Shown here piece by piece: positions 19,701-29,600 of a DNA stretch of 64,000 nt. Origin of the DNA: Blastomussa wellsi (lineage: Eukaryota; Cnidaria; Anthozoa; Scleractinia; Plerogyridae); assembly GCA_947652115.1 (NCBI GenBank), contig OX393567.1, positions 16,408,786-16,472,785 on the forward strand. Reading direction: 5' to 3'. How positions within the stretch are numbered: the stretch's first letter is position 1; each line of letters starts with the position of its first letter. A program made the translations under genes and the position numbers. The notes beneath the pieces are model-generated. The model was not told the DNA's origin and made no database searches. It worked only from the letters and a program-made list of their open reading frames with translations.

Positions 19701-22700
19701 GAACATGAGCTTGCTGCTGTTGCCTGAAAAGAAGATCTGTTACCTTCTGCCCCTGCATGACAGGCTGTTGACGCCAAGGCAACTTATAAGTGACATTGAT
19801 AAAGCTGAGGTGAGGCCGTGCAACTAACCGTACCGAGAACTGCGCTTTATAGCGGAGCTCCGGAGCGCGCTCTAGCGGAGCACCTTGGGTAAGCATTTTT
19901 GGAAACCCATAAAACCGAGAAATTTGGTAGTCACGTGACCTAAGAACGTCCGTCCGTGTGTACAGACTCTGGTAGACTGTTCCAGGCGTTCGGTTAGTGG
20001 GAAACTGCGCGAAGGAAAACGGCGAACGAAAACAATAGTGTATACGTAAAGGCCAGCTAGTGTCTGCGGTTGTGGCTGCCTTGTGCTACAGAAACCGGAG
20101 TTACGTGTCCGTTCTTGTGCACAGCTGAGCTTTACCACTAATTTGCGTGCATCTCATCATTGAAATATTCAGCATAATACATGTATTTGCTTATTGACAG
20201 AGTAGTTTTGGATATGTCACATGTAATAGAAATTCTTCTCACCACTCAGATTTTACTCGACTGCCGAGGACGTATATAACCCTTAGGCATGCTTACGTCA
20301 GCCAAGCCTCACTTTCGAAGTGCAAACTTGTAAATTTCTAGTGAAGGAATTCCCAAAGCAGCAAAGATTAAATGAATATCGGCCCTCGATGCAATAATTC
20401 GCGTAAACTAGGCTTCGAAGTGAATTTTGTACATATATCGCTATCATGCATTAGGCCCTATCTGACAAGTTCTTGATCTCTGCTCATCGTTACAGAAAGC
20501 AAATAGCCCTATCAGAGAGACGAGGATTATTAACAACAAGTGGACAGCGAGCAGTGAAGTCACTGACCGTTCTGTGCTCAGTGACGAGTTGGCAAATTTT
20601 TGTGCAAATTACCCGATTTACAAAGTGAAAATGATGGAGGATTCTCTCAAAACCACAAGGATTCAAACAGGCGGTGAGAAAACTGATAAATTTCAGTGTA
20701 AACCCAGTCTGATCACAGGTACACCAAGCATAAAATTCTTGACCTCTGCTCATCGTTACAGAGAGCAAATAGCCCTATCAGAGAGACGAGGATTAGTTCG
20801 CAATTTAACGGGTTAATTTATTTTTCGTTGTTTTCCTTATTACTTTTTCTTGTCAGTAACTGTGCTCACATCGTGGGTGGCTCCACCTGAAATGTTCTGC
20901 AATTGGTATAGGATTTAATGGAACCGAAACCAATTGTGGAATTACAAGCATTTTAGGCATCCTACTGATGAACGGTTATGGCAATTAGATATTTATTGCA
21001 GGAGCCAACGTTGAGATTGTGGTCTGTCGCCTTTGAATTTGTATGTAAAGGGCGGCCAGTAAAAATATAAGATGTTTGGGTTTTACACGCGGAGCTTTTA
21101 AGGCAAGAAATTAAAGAGAAGGTAATAAATGGCTAAATGAAGTTGACGAAACACATCGAGGTGTTTCGAGGGGTGTTGTTTGTAATCGTTACGAAGTGTT
21201 TGCAAGGAATTTAGAGCTATTTTTAACGTATAATTATATAGCTACATCAAAATCCATTATTGTCAACAGATGCATTTTTTATTAATTTTTGCCAACTGTC
21301 CAAATTTAAAATAAATTGGACAGTTTTTGTTCAAACTGTCCAATTTAAGAAAAATCTGGATACCTTCCATAAACCAATCAATTGTCAAGAAAAACTAGTT
21401 TGTAGGGCGAACTATTTGCCATGTTCATACATTTTTGGATGCTATATAATTAATAGGTAACAGGACTACATGCTTGTCCAATTTGGAAATAAGTGGATTC
21501 CAAAAAATTCCTCGAACTGCCAAATTGGACTCGGCCTACGGCCTCGTCCAATTTCGTAGTCCTCGGAATTTTTTCTCATCCAATTATTTTCAAATTGGAC
21601 AGCATGTAGTGACTAACTGTGCGCCGTGTATAATAAAACGTGACAAGGCAGGAGAGTTCATGGCACGTGTTGAAATTGGCTCGGATTTTACCCACAAAAC
21701 TAGTTTTGGCTCTAATTCTGACTTCACATCTTTGTCATCAAAGTATGACACACGAATGTTTTTTTTTTTCTAACTCCTTGCTCTTACCCCGTAATCCTCA
21801 GAAAGTACTGGGCCTTTTCTGAAAATCCAAAATGGTTTCGAAATAGCCTCCACGACCGTAACGGAAGTTCCACAATGGACTGGACACTAGTCAAATCAAG
21901 CCCCAACCGGGAGGACATGATATTTTTTATCGTTCTTCTACCATACGATGAGGACAAAACTGTTGCCGTGGACGATGTAGCAAAGCGTACTTTGTTTTAT
22001 TATCCAGCAAATTGTCACTTTGCCAATGATGGTCATGAAGCGATTGAGTGACAGATATCCTGCGATATACGTTAAGTTATGACAATTCGGCCGAGTCTCG
22101 CAAAACGTAGCATAACGGCAACTTTTCTAACTGTAAAATACACTTCGTTGACAATCTTGCGGAATATAGACTGATTTTTACTTAGCTAACTCGGCCTACT
22201 GCCTCGTCGGCTAAGTGTCAGGCGATACTCCGCGCGATTTCTCATGATAATTGTTAATTGTCCTCCCGCCCACATCCTTGTCGTTGTCTTATTAATAATG
22301 TTTAGTTAATAATTTATGTAAATCGAAAATTATTTAGTGTTACCTAACGCTGTTTGCACGGGGCCGGACCGAACCAGACCGGATCGGGTCATCTTCTGTT
22401 TACATAGAGCCGTTTGGAACCAACCCGGGTGTTTACACTGGACGTTTATGGAGCCGGTCCAGCACGGATCCACTGGACATGCAAAACGTCAGGTCCCGTT
22501 TTTGTTTAGATCCGTTCCGGACCTGTTCCAGAACGATCCCGTGTAAACAGAAGGCCTATCCGGTCCAATTTACATGTACAGACCAGCTCCATTTGGATCC
22601 CGGCGTTTGAAACCGGTCCCTTATAAAAATGACCTAAACGTGGTGGGAAATGAATTGTAAATCATGGTGTAAAAGCTGCCAGATGCCAATGTTGTGGCTG

Positions 22701-23360
22701 TGTGGTGGTTTAGAAGACAACATAATCCTATTTGAAAGCGAAGAATGATCATCGCAGAAAAAATCAGGGCGAGCCCGTGACCTCAGTTCAAATATGGATC
22801 ATTTCATATACTTCACGTTTCACTCCTCACGGGAAAATATATGAACTCAATAAATTGACCTCGCTACCAATGTGTGTCTTCATAGCTCAGTTGGTAGAGC
22901 AGCGCACCGGTATCGCGAAGTCACGGGTTCGAATCCCGTTGAAGCCCTAATTTTCCAGGCTTCTTATTTGTGCTTATTTCCAATTGCTTAAATTGGAAAT
23001 TCACTGCGATGATCATTCTTCACTTTCATCTACGTCCGCAGTTCAAATATGAATTATTTCATCATAATCATATTTCTTTCTTCTCTTTTAACAGGGACAA
23101 AAAGTCGAAAACGTCGAGAAGAAGTTTACGCTCCGCAGTATCCAGTCATTGAACCTGACTTCCTGTGCAATGGTGGAAAGGCCGAAGTCTTACCAGGGGA
23201 CTTTTCCAGCTGCGTTGTTTTTCAAGGGAAAGCCTGGCAAGTGAAATGCAAGATATATACCAGTACTTGCTATAAGATTAAGGTGTGCCGTTCATTTGAT
23301 TACTGTTACGAAAATCACCTCCGGAATAATATGTACTGTTGCGAATGGATTTGCGTTTGA
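16643..23360 (+). CDS. BRICHOS-domain secreted peptide precursor, copy B (5' exons not found)
   Basis: Four intact exons are joined in phase: 16643-16789, 19702-19809, 20496-20673 and 23095-23360 (699 bases, 233 codons including stop). They encode a full BRICHOS domain with its two cysteines (CYLLPL and NFC). A basic processing site RKRR follows, then a C-terminal part with nine cysteines ordered as in copy A. All donors are GT, and no stop interrupts. Phases match copy A exon for exon. AATAAA at 23674 would end the transcript. No signal exon or promoter is visible nearby, so the 5' end is open: it may be diverged, or supplied by copy A exons 1-2, which end in the right phase. Known family role: chaperone-type propeptide for a C-terminal mature peptide. 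The antimicrobial reading is inference. Confidence 0.82.
17886..17941. repeat. imperfect hairpin
   Basis: CACTATCTAT and ATAGATAGTG face each other, and the flanks extend the match imperfectly (GGCTACACTACC against GAGTAGCGTAGC). It lies just before the ATG of the small frame at 17955. Confidence 0.6.
17955..18209 (+). pseudogene. possible Crypton/KIAA1958-type N-terminal coding remnant
   Basis: An 84-codon frame starts MAAASSRFRNVREEDLDSLL and continues with EKTKVATTSRFILKQL. This resembles the SRF..(E/D)LxxLL..NTKxAT..F N-terminus of Crypton-derived tyrosine-recombinase proteins. A donor-like GTAAAA follows SKSK. No recombinase catalytic domain is seen downstream, so it is a fragment or a lone exon. 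The family call is tentative. Confidence 0.35.
18263..18434. mobile_element. Tc1/mariner-like MITE
   Basis: TA flanks inverted repeats CACCTTATTCCAAAATGGC and GTCATTTTGGAATAAGGTG. Inner sequences TTGTTGTCTCGTT and AACGAGACAAGAAGGGCTAA also mirror each other. Confidence 0.75.
18521..19180. mobile_element. outer MITE interrupted by a second element
   Basis: The ends are ATGGTTGCTTACCATTTACC at 18521 and, inverted, GTAAATGGTAAACAACCAAT ending at 19180. The body is split at 18721 by another MITE. Confidence 0.7.
18721..19012. mobile_element. nested MITE of the CTCGTCCCCAGAGCC family, copy 2
   Basis: The left end is ATTCTCGTCCCCATAGCCC and the right end GGGATATGGGGATGAGAATG. The flanks ACCTACGC (18713-18720) and CCCTACGC (19013-19020) could be an eight-base target duplication with one change. 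It sits wholly inside the 18521-19180 element, so it inserted later. Confidence 0.7.
19702..19809 (+). CDS. copy B exon, BRICHOS core
   Basis: 36 codons in phase 0, acceptor TTTCTATAG, donor GTGAGG. It contains LLLPEKKICYLLPL. Confidence 0.88.
19810..20495 (+). other. copy B intron
   Basis: No exon or clear repeat recognised. Confidence 0.4.
20496..20673 (+). CDS. copy B exon, BRICHOS C-terminal part
   Basis: 178 bases, acceptor CGTTACAG, donor GTGAGA. It contains NNKWT and DELANFCANYPIYKVK, with the second BRICHOS cysteine. Its first 35 bases and the acceptor are duplicated at 20736-20796. Confidence 0.87.
20736..20796 (+). repeat. partial duplicate of the copy B exon start and its acceptor
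   Basis: 20470-20530 and 20736-20796 match nearly base for base over the intron end (TCTGCTCATCGTTACAG) and the first 35 bases of the exon. The copy then diverges and has no donor. Confidence 0.85.
21054..21900. repeat. dispersed repeat, copy 2 (partner at 8305-8854)
   Basis: It shares ordered blocks with 8.3-8.85 kb (GTTGACGAAACACATCG, GAAATTGGCTCG, TCTGACTTCACATCTTTG, GGACTGGACAC). It is interrupted between about 21.23 and 21.63 kb by unrelated fold-back DNA. Confidence 0.6.
21463..21613. mobile_element. fold-back element around CTTGTCCAATTTGG
   Basis: GACTACATGCTTGTCCAATT at 21463 faces AATTGGACAGCATGTAGT ending near 21611. Inner copies of CCAAATTGGAC and a GGCCTACGGCC palindrome lie between them. 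Confidence 0.65.
22350..22550. mobile_element. GC-rich MITE-like inverted repeat
   Basis: CTGTTTGCACGGGGCCGG at 22350 is mirrored by GATCCCGTGTAAACAG ending at 22550. Degenerate GGACCGG/CCGGTCC motifs fill the inside. Confidence 0.5.
22876..23085 (+). mobile_element. tRNA-derived SINE
   Basis: A tRNA-like head (22876-22947) has a D-arm/A-box TAGCTCAGTTGGTAGAGC and a B-box GGTTCGAATCCC. It lacks a clean anticodon loop and has an acceptor-stem mismatch, so it is not a tRNA gene. The body includes CCAGGCTTCTTATTTG, a CAATTGCTTAAATTG palindrome and CCGCAGTTCAAATATGAA. A related tail precedes it at about 22780. It ends about ten bases before the copy B splice acceptor. Confidence 0.75.
23095..23360 (+). 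CDS. copy B last exon, basic site and cysteine-rich C-terminus
   Basis: The acceptor is CTCTTTTAACAG. RKRR is followed by about 80 residues with nine cysteines, including CKIYTSTCYKIKVC and YCCEWIC, and TGA at 23358-23360. The intron just upstream ends in a SINE. Confidence 0.87.
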
Positions 23361-24155
23361 AAAACTGGAATTTAACTAAGTAAGCCTCACTTAATTCTAC
23401 TGTGCTTACAAGTTTAACCTCAGTTTAAGTCGGCGAACTATTTTTTTAATTGTAAAAGTCTTGATTTTTGTAAATTTCGGGCGTCTGTATACCAGTTTAA
23501 CGCTAACACATTCGGGCACTTGTGTATTGCTTTCGGGAAGGAAGGCCACAGCCCCCCAAGTCCAAAGGTGTCCGTACGCCTAAGCTTGTATGCGAATCTT
23601 ATATGCCAGCTAAGTCACAAAGTAAAGAAATGTTTGTTTTTGAGTCAGCTTGTGAATTGGTACTGAGTGAAGTAATAAATAAAAAATTGAGTTAGGTCTA
23701 TGTAACACTTCTAACTTATAAGGGCGAGGATTTACACTGTTTAAGGTCATACCGTTGAAAACTAACCGAGAACAGATTTCGTTTAAGCTTATTCAGTTGT
23801 GCATCTTACCGAAATAAAAATGGCGTCCTCATATTCGTTTAGGAGCAGGAGGACCTTTGATATACCCCATAATTCCTTACAGTATCAGCTTTCAGAAACA
23901 TTTTTTGAACAGTTCACTTCACGTTTCGTGTGAGACGAAAAAAGGAGAAAGCAAAACGCCGAACGTCACATTAGCTGTACTGCATCGCCAGAGAAATGTT
24001 TTCATTTTCATTTTGTGGAAAGAAGGTAATTGCTCGACGTAGGAAAAAAATGATAGGTTGTTAACAAGAAACGTCGATTTATCTCTCTCGTAAGCCAAAT
24101 GGTAAAGAAAAAACGCCATTTCTAATGCAATACTAATGATTCACCCTAATTGTGT

Positions 24156-24318
24156 CAGGGCCGTACATAGCGAGGGGGGCAGGGGAGGCAGTCGCTTCCG
24201 CCAGGAAAGCTAAATGTTTTTTTCTAATATAGTGTTTGACTTTGCTGGGCTATTTCTTGTAGGAAGTGAAGGTGTGCGGAGTTTGCCCCGCAGACAAAAC
24301 ATCCTAGGTGCAGCCCTG
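24156..24318. mobile_element. hAT-like MITE
   Basis: The ends CAGGGCCG and CAGCCCTG are imperfect inverted repeats of the CAG..CTG type used by hAT elements. No clear eight-base duplication is seen, so the call is weak. Confidence 0.4.
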
Positions 24319-24688
24319 TGTGATGACAATATTAAGTTAATATTAAATTGCCAAACTTCTAAAAGGAAATTCTGCTATACTTCACCAAACTGAGAGCACA
24401 TCAGTGCAAAGTTACTACAAAAAGCTAGGAAATCATAGCAGGCAAAAGAAAAACTGTCATGGGTCTCCAAAAAAATCTTCTCTCATTCCCTGAACCCGTA
24501 AATAGCGACTGGGTACGAGTCTGTAGTGCGATCGAGCGGAAGGGTCTGGCCCGGCCCACCCCCATCTTTTCTGAAAGAAAGTAAAGTGAAGAAGGGTGCC
24601 AAAATATTTAAAGTCAAGTACATATTCAACCTGATCCTCGACCAGTTACAAGTTTGGATCTGTTAATAAAATCATACACCCTGTAGGC

Positions 24689-24930
24689 ATTCTTGTCCCC
24701 AGAGCCGCTTGTCCCTCTTAGCCGGCTGGGCCTGTACACGAAGAACAAGTCAGCTGGGGACACATGATTTGGTTGGCTGGATTCTAACAAAGGGAGTCCA
24801 ATCAAATCAATTGTGTTAAACATGCTTACTTAAACGGTTGATGTAATTGGACTCCTTTCAGCCAATCAAATCACGTGTCCCCAGGCCCCGCTGGCTACGA
24901 GGGAGAAGCGGCTCTAAGGATGGCTGAATT
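24689..24930. mobile_element. MITE of the CTCGTCCCCAGAGCC family, copy 3
   Basis: ATTCTTGTCCCCAGAGCCGC at the left is answered by GAGAAGCGGCTCTAAGGAT at the right. The inner GGAGTCCAATCA is mirrored by TGTAATTGGACTCC. Confidence 0.7.
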
Positions 24931-25594
24931 GAAGATGTTTGAAAATGATGGACAGTTTCAATCCCAGTTCTCTTTTTTTACCAGCTAAACGTTTTGCACT
25001 TTCCCAATCACTTTCTCGCGTCCCCTCTCCCCATTCCTTTCCAACTCTTTTCTTTGCAGTGAAATTCTCCCTAATCAAGTGAATTTAATAGGCTGGTTTC
25101 GAATTCCGTTCTGCTGATCCCAAACAAAGGAGTGAAGGCGAGGTAGGATGTGCCTGTGATCAAGGAAGCATAATTGGAAACAAGCCTTTTGCTGCCTCGT
25201 ACCCAGGCGCCTCAAAGTCACGCGCGCTGGGAATTTGAGAAGGTTTCTTGTAGACGCATATGGGAAGGCTCAACGAAAATTTAAGCGTTATTCGCTCTTC
25301 CAAAGACCTTTGCGCGCTTCTGAAGTCTTTGCTCACCTGCAAAAAAACTAACTCACTGCGCTTACTGATCATGTGACCAGTAAGTCAGTTTCCAACTTTG
25401 TCGTCACTCTCAGTGCATGTGCAGCGATTTGATTTCTGAACGAGCGGACTACTGGTTGGTTTCTGTGACATGAATTATTGAACACCGAGATAAAGAGGTT
25501 TTAAAGGCACGTGATTTACGTTTTTCTATTCTATTTCGTCGTCAATGGACTTCGTTGTACGATACAGGATGGTTCAAACTCAACTTTTAATCAC

Positions 25595-26128
25595 CTATAG
25601 ACCCTTTTCATAAAAGGCTGCCAATTATAAATTCTTTTGTAAGTATTAAAGGCCATTTCCAACCCGTACTGTGCAATCTCCGCCTGTAATGTTTAAGAGT
25701 CTCACACGATGAAAAGTAAACAAACCAAAATGAAAATTACGGGTAAAATCTTACCTTTTTCTTCCTTATTAACATCTGATATCCTTGCAAAACAATAATA
25801 AAGAGTAGACGAACCTCGACGATATTCCAAACCGACGTTTCAGTTCATTGCGAACTCCCAAACAAAACGACCCGCAATGGCGGACTCAAAAACTTCATGT
25901 ACGCAGTTAGCGAAGTGTAACGTATCAACGAATTCAAAACAGAAATGTAAACAAATCCGGAGACTGCGCAGTACGGACTGGAAATGGCCTTCAAAATTGG
26001 CCCGACTAACCTCGTTCTTGAGTTGATAATTCAAAAGAATTTTTACTCCCAAACGAGTTTAGTGTGGCTAATTTGAATGCATACAAAAGAATTTTAAATT
26101 GGCAGCCATTTATGAAAAGGATCTATTG
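25595..26128. mobile_element. long-TIR fold-back element downstream of Axin
   Basis: CTATAGACCCTTTTCATAAA at the left faces TTTATGAAAAGGATCTATTG at the right. Further in, GGCCATTTCCAACCCGTACT pairs with AGTACGGACTGGAAATGGCC. Its right end shares GGCTAATTTGAAT and ACAAAAGAAT with the 18.26-kb MITE family. Confidence 0.7.
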
Positions 26129-26550
26129 TGTGGCCATTTAAAAACAGCTTTTTAGCAGTATTAAAATTAGTGCAAAGTAGCAAAATTAAGGATTTAATTT
26201 TGACCATGATCTCTCTTGGGAATGACTGGACGAACTGTAGCAGTAGATTCCAAGTTTATTTCCTTTTTTCTGTGGAAAGTAGTGATCAAACAAATGAACA
26301 AACTCAAACCAGCCATTTTCTATGGAAAATAATATTTTAATCTCGGTAACCATAAAATTATACAACATTAACATAGCATTTACAAATATATTATACGTCT
26401 ATTTACAAATGCAACGCCAATTCTCTGGCACTCCAAAGGGTTCACATACCCTGTATTCTTTATAATATTTAAAAATCATTTTCTGAATATAAAACATTCA
26501 GTATTAAAAGTACAATTTTCCTTTTAAAAATGGTAAGATTTTCTGAGCAC

Positions 26551-26680
26551 TTATGGGTCCACTCTTTCCACTTTGCCCACAACTTTGCCATTATACGTAG
26601 GTAAAACAACATTGTCATCTTTAACTTCTTCGTAAACAACTTCACATTCTCTGTCATCAGTCGATGTCTTAAAATAGAAT
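26551..26680 (-). CDS. AXIN: Axin exon 7, end of the DIX domain
   Basis: The acceptor is CTGTTTTCAG. The exon encodes [19 protein letters not shown] to [12 protein letters not shown] and stops at TAA (26551-26553). Too short for simple frame finding, it was recovered from the splice site and DIX homology. Confidence 0.95.
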
Positions 26681-29600
26681 CTGAAAACAGAAAAGAGAAG
26701 ATAGTGAGTTTTTTTGCTTCAAGTCAAAGTTACAAAATTCTTTAGAACAATGCTTAAATTGGATCGAGAGTTCTGCATGGAGAAATTAACTTTTCAATTT
26801 AATGACAAATTCAAGCGGGTACATGACTCGGTAGTCTGTGGAAGCAGGTGGGATCTAGCTGCAATGGACCAACAAACCAGAAGCTACTGGAGTGGGTAGT
26901 AGCCAAATACCCCACTACTCAGTCACTTTTCAACCACAGGGCACCCAAACTCTTTATAGCTAAATGATTGTACATGAACAAACAACATTGGGGCATGAAT
27001 GAGAGTTAATTTTAAGGTGACCTGGATTTGGTGGCCTTTTGACAGAATTGGCTGTCTTGCAGATTTTATAAGATGCACACAAACTTATTTGTTTTAAGAC
27101 GGATTCCGCTCAAAGTTCGAGCAATAAGCGCCAAAATTATTTACCAAATATCTACTCACGACACGGTAACTTTTTGAATACTATTTAAAACATCTCACTG
27201 TAATTCATTTCTCTAGGTGACCCCGTGATTAAATCCCCACGCATTCTGGAGAAATTTAATGTCAAACCTCGTAAGAATGCTCAAAGCGTGTGTTATTGTG
27301 TTTTCAACTAATGTGAAAGGTCCCTTTAATTGAAATATGGATAACTTCAAATTCAATTTTCTCTCACGGGGGCAGCTTGAGAGCTTAAGTCTTGATAAGA
27401 TCCTCTTACCTTTAGTTAAAATATTACCATGCTATGAGATTTTTTTGGTAACTTTATTTTTGCTATTATTGCTCGAATGTTCTGCCGAAATCATCTTAAA
27501 GGCCTTTCTTATCTAAGGATTAGGATAATTTATGATAGAGTGGACAAAAGACATTTTAAGTCACGCGTCACGCAATTTAATGCGTAGTTTTCTGCAGAGA
27601 ATCGGATTTCATTTTTGATTGACAGTTATTTTATTGTGTAATTTGCACGCGGTCAGGGTTTTTTAGTGTCGGTACCGTAGACGTCGCTAGAGTCTAGAGC
27701 AATGGAAAAGCTAGGGAAACCGTGAATTAAACCGTGAGTTTACTGTTCTGAATTACCGTTTGTTGTCTACGCAACATAGAGTGTTTTCACATGACGTCAA
27801 GCTGCCCATATTGGTGTCCCAAAGCAATCCTCCGGAAATTGAACTCTATTGTTATGAAAATATCATCTTTTGTTTCAGCAATCCAATATGGCCGCTTGTC
27901 AGTTGTGTGAAAATACCCTATTAACTAGAAATTGTACCAGAGATGTACTTTGGAATTTTATGTAACATTTAGGGTTTTGAGGTACATGTTTATAATTCAC
28001 AAACATTGTCATTTGCAGCTGAAAATGTTTTACTGAATTCTGTGCAATACAAATTATTATTATTGTTAATATCAATATTATAATAATAATGACTATTATT
28101 ATTATTATTAATGAATCTTACCTGTAACTGCCTCTCCTTGGAGGTAACAAAGTTTTGAACTGTCCAAGTGTAACACACTTTTCAGGGAGTGATGTTCTAT
28201 AAGGAATAGGTTCTCCCCATAACCAGTATGTTATCATTATTGAATCACGTTTGTCCTTCCTTTTCACGGATCCACTGAATCCACTGTCTTTACTTATTGA
28301 ATCAGAATGCGATACAGAAGACATCAAGGACGACCCTGTCACAGATGGTGCAGCCCTATGATGCCTCTCCTGGGTAACGCAAGAAGATTGACAGTAACTT
28401 GAATAGTCTGTAGTGGAATAACAAGACGATGCGCTGGTCTTTTCTCTGTGTGATGAGGCATCTGGGTCTGGTAAATGGGACCTGCATGAAAAGCAAAACA
28501 TTATATATAAGACACATGGCAAGTTGACAGTCCCTCGTGCCTCGATCCTCAATTAGTTTCGAGTATACAGTTTCAAGTCGCTTGACTGACCTCTCAAGAA
28601 ATAAATTGGTCAAACAGACCGCAGTCGTGTTTGCTGAACAGCAAATTTTAACTTGTGCGTCCGGAATCGAGCTGATGATTTCAAATGTAAACAATCTGTT
28701 TTTGCGGTAAAGAAATTCCACAAAGTCTTGCCGTGTCAAACATTAATTTTTTTATTGACAAATAAAATAAATTTGACTGCTTGTTTACCAAAAAATATTC
28801 CACTATTTCAGTTTTGATAAATCTAGAGCAACACTTGCCGTTCAAACTTACAAATTTATCATGAATGTATTTCCAAAGCAGCAGAGATGAATTCACATAA
28901 ATGAGAATGTGTGGTAAATTTTGAGTAAGGCCTACCTGGTAATTAAATTCAATTTGCTGAGCATGAACCAAATGATGCTCACATTTTTTGTTGCACCTGT
29001 TCACAGTTCCAGGGGAACCAGTCATCATTGTACATGTACATTGGCCATTTCCACATCGCCCATAATACACCTTGTTTGCCCCCAAATTTTGCATAACCTT
29101 TGTTTCCCATTGCTCCTGGATATTAGTCATCCCAAGAGAAACTAAAGACAATGTATATGCAAACGTTTTATTTTATTATTTGGGGGGAGGGGGGTAGAGG
29201 GGGCAAACAAGGTGTATTATGCAGGGTTTGAATTAAAAAAACCTTCAGTTGCCATTTGGTGACCAAGTGGTGAAAAATAGTCGTCAAATTCAAATTTTTA
29301 GTTGCCAGATTGCATTACACATAAATTAAACACCTTTCAGTACAATTTTCTGAAGGGACAACGTCTAAGAAAAGGGCCATTCTGTATTGTTGATACAAAG
29401 AAAGGTAGTTGCCATTTGGCAATTAAACCTGAACTTTTAGTCACCACAGATGAAATTTTAGTCGCATTGGCGACCAAATTGGTTGCAATTTTGGACCCTG
29501 TGATGGGAGATGTAAAAGTGGCAAATACACCGTACAATATTGATCTATAAACATAGTTTCTGGCTGCATGCTTACCTTTGCTTTGAATGATGTTTGCTCC

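Larger units (their letters stand above)
16790..19701 (+). other. copy B intron, transposon-rich
   Basis: It holds a Crypton-like coding remnant (17955-18209), a Tc1/mariner-like MITE (18263-18434) and a nested MITE pair (18521-19180). No further exon of the BRICHOS gene is seen. Confidence 0.5.
20674..23094 (+). other. last intron of copy B, repeat-rich
   Basis: It holds the duplicated exon start, copy 2 of the 8.3-kb dispersed repeat, two fold-backs and a SINE that abuts the acceptor. No other exon seen. Confidence 0.5.
23361..26550. other. intergenic between BRICHOS copy B and the Axin 3' end
   Basis: AATAAA at 23674 and 23678 is the likely copy B poly(A) signal. On the minus strand, AATAAA at 26255-26260 could end Axin. 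The rest holds three inverted-repeat elements and no gene. Confidence 0.5.

Noticed and set aside
22876..22947. Possible tRNA gene
   Set aside because: A and B boxes are good, but the anticodon loop lacks a proper U33 frame, the acceptor stem mismatches and a SINE body follows.
28681..29151. 156-residue minus-strand frame in Axin intron 5 (with RCGNGQCTC)
   Set aside because: Not in the Axin transcript by phase. It overlaps a fold-back and matches no family I recognise; probably repeat or chance.
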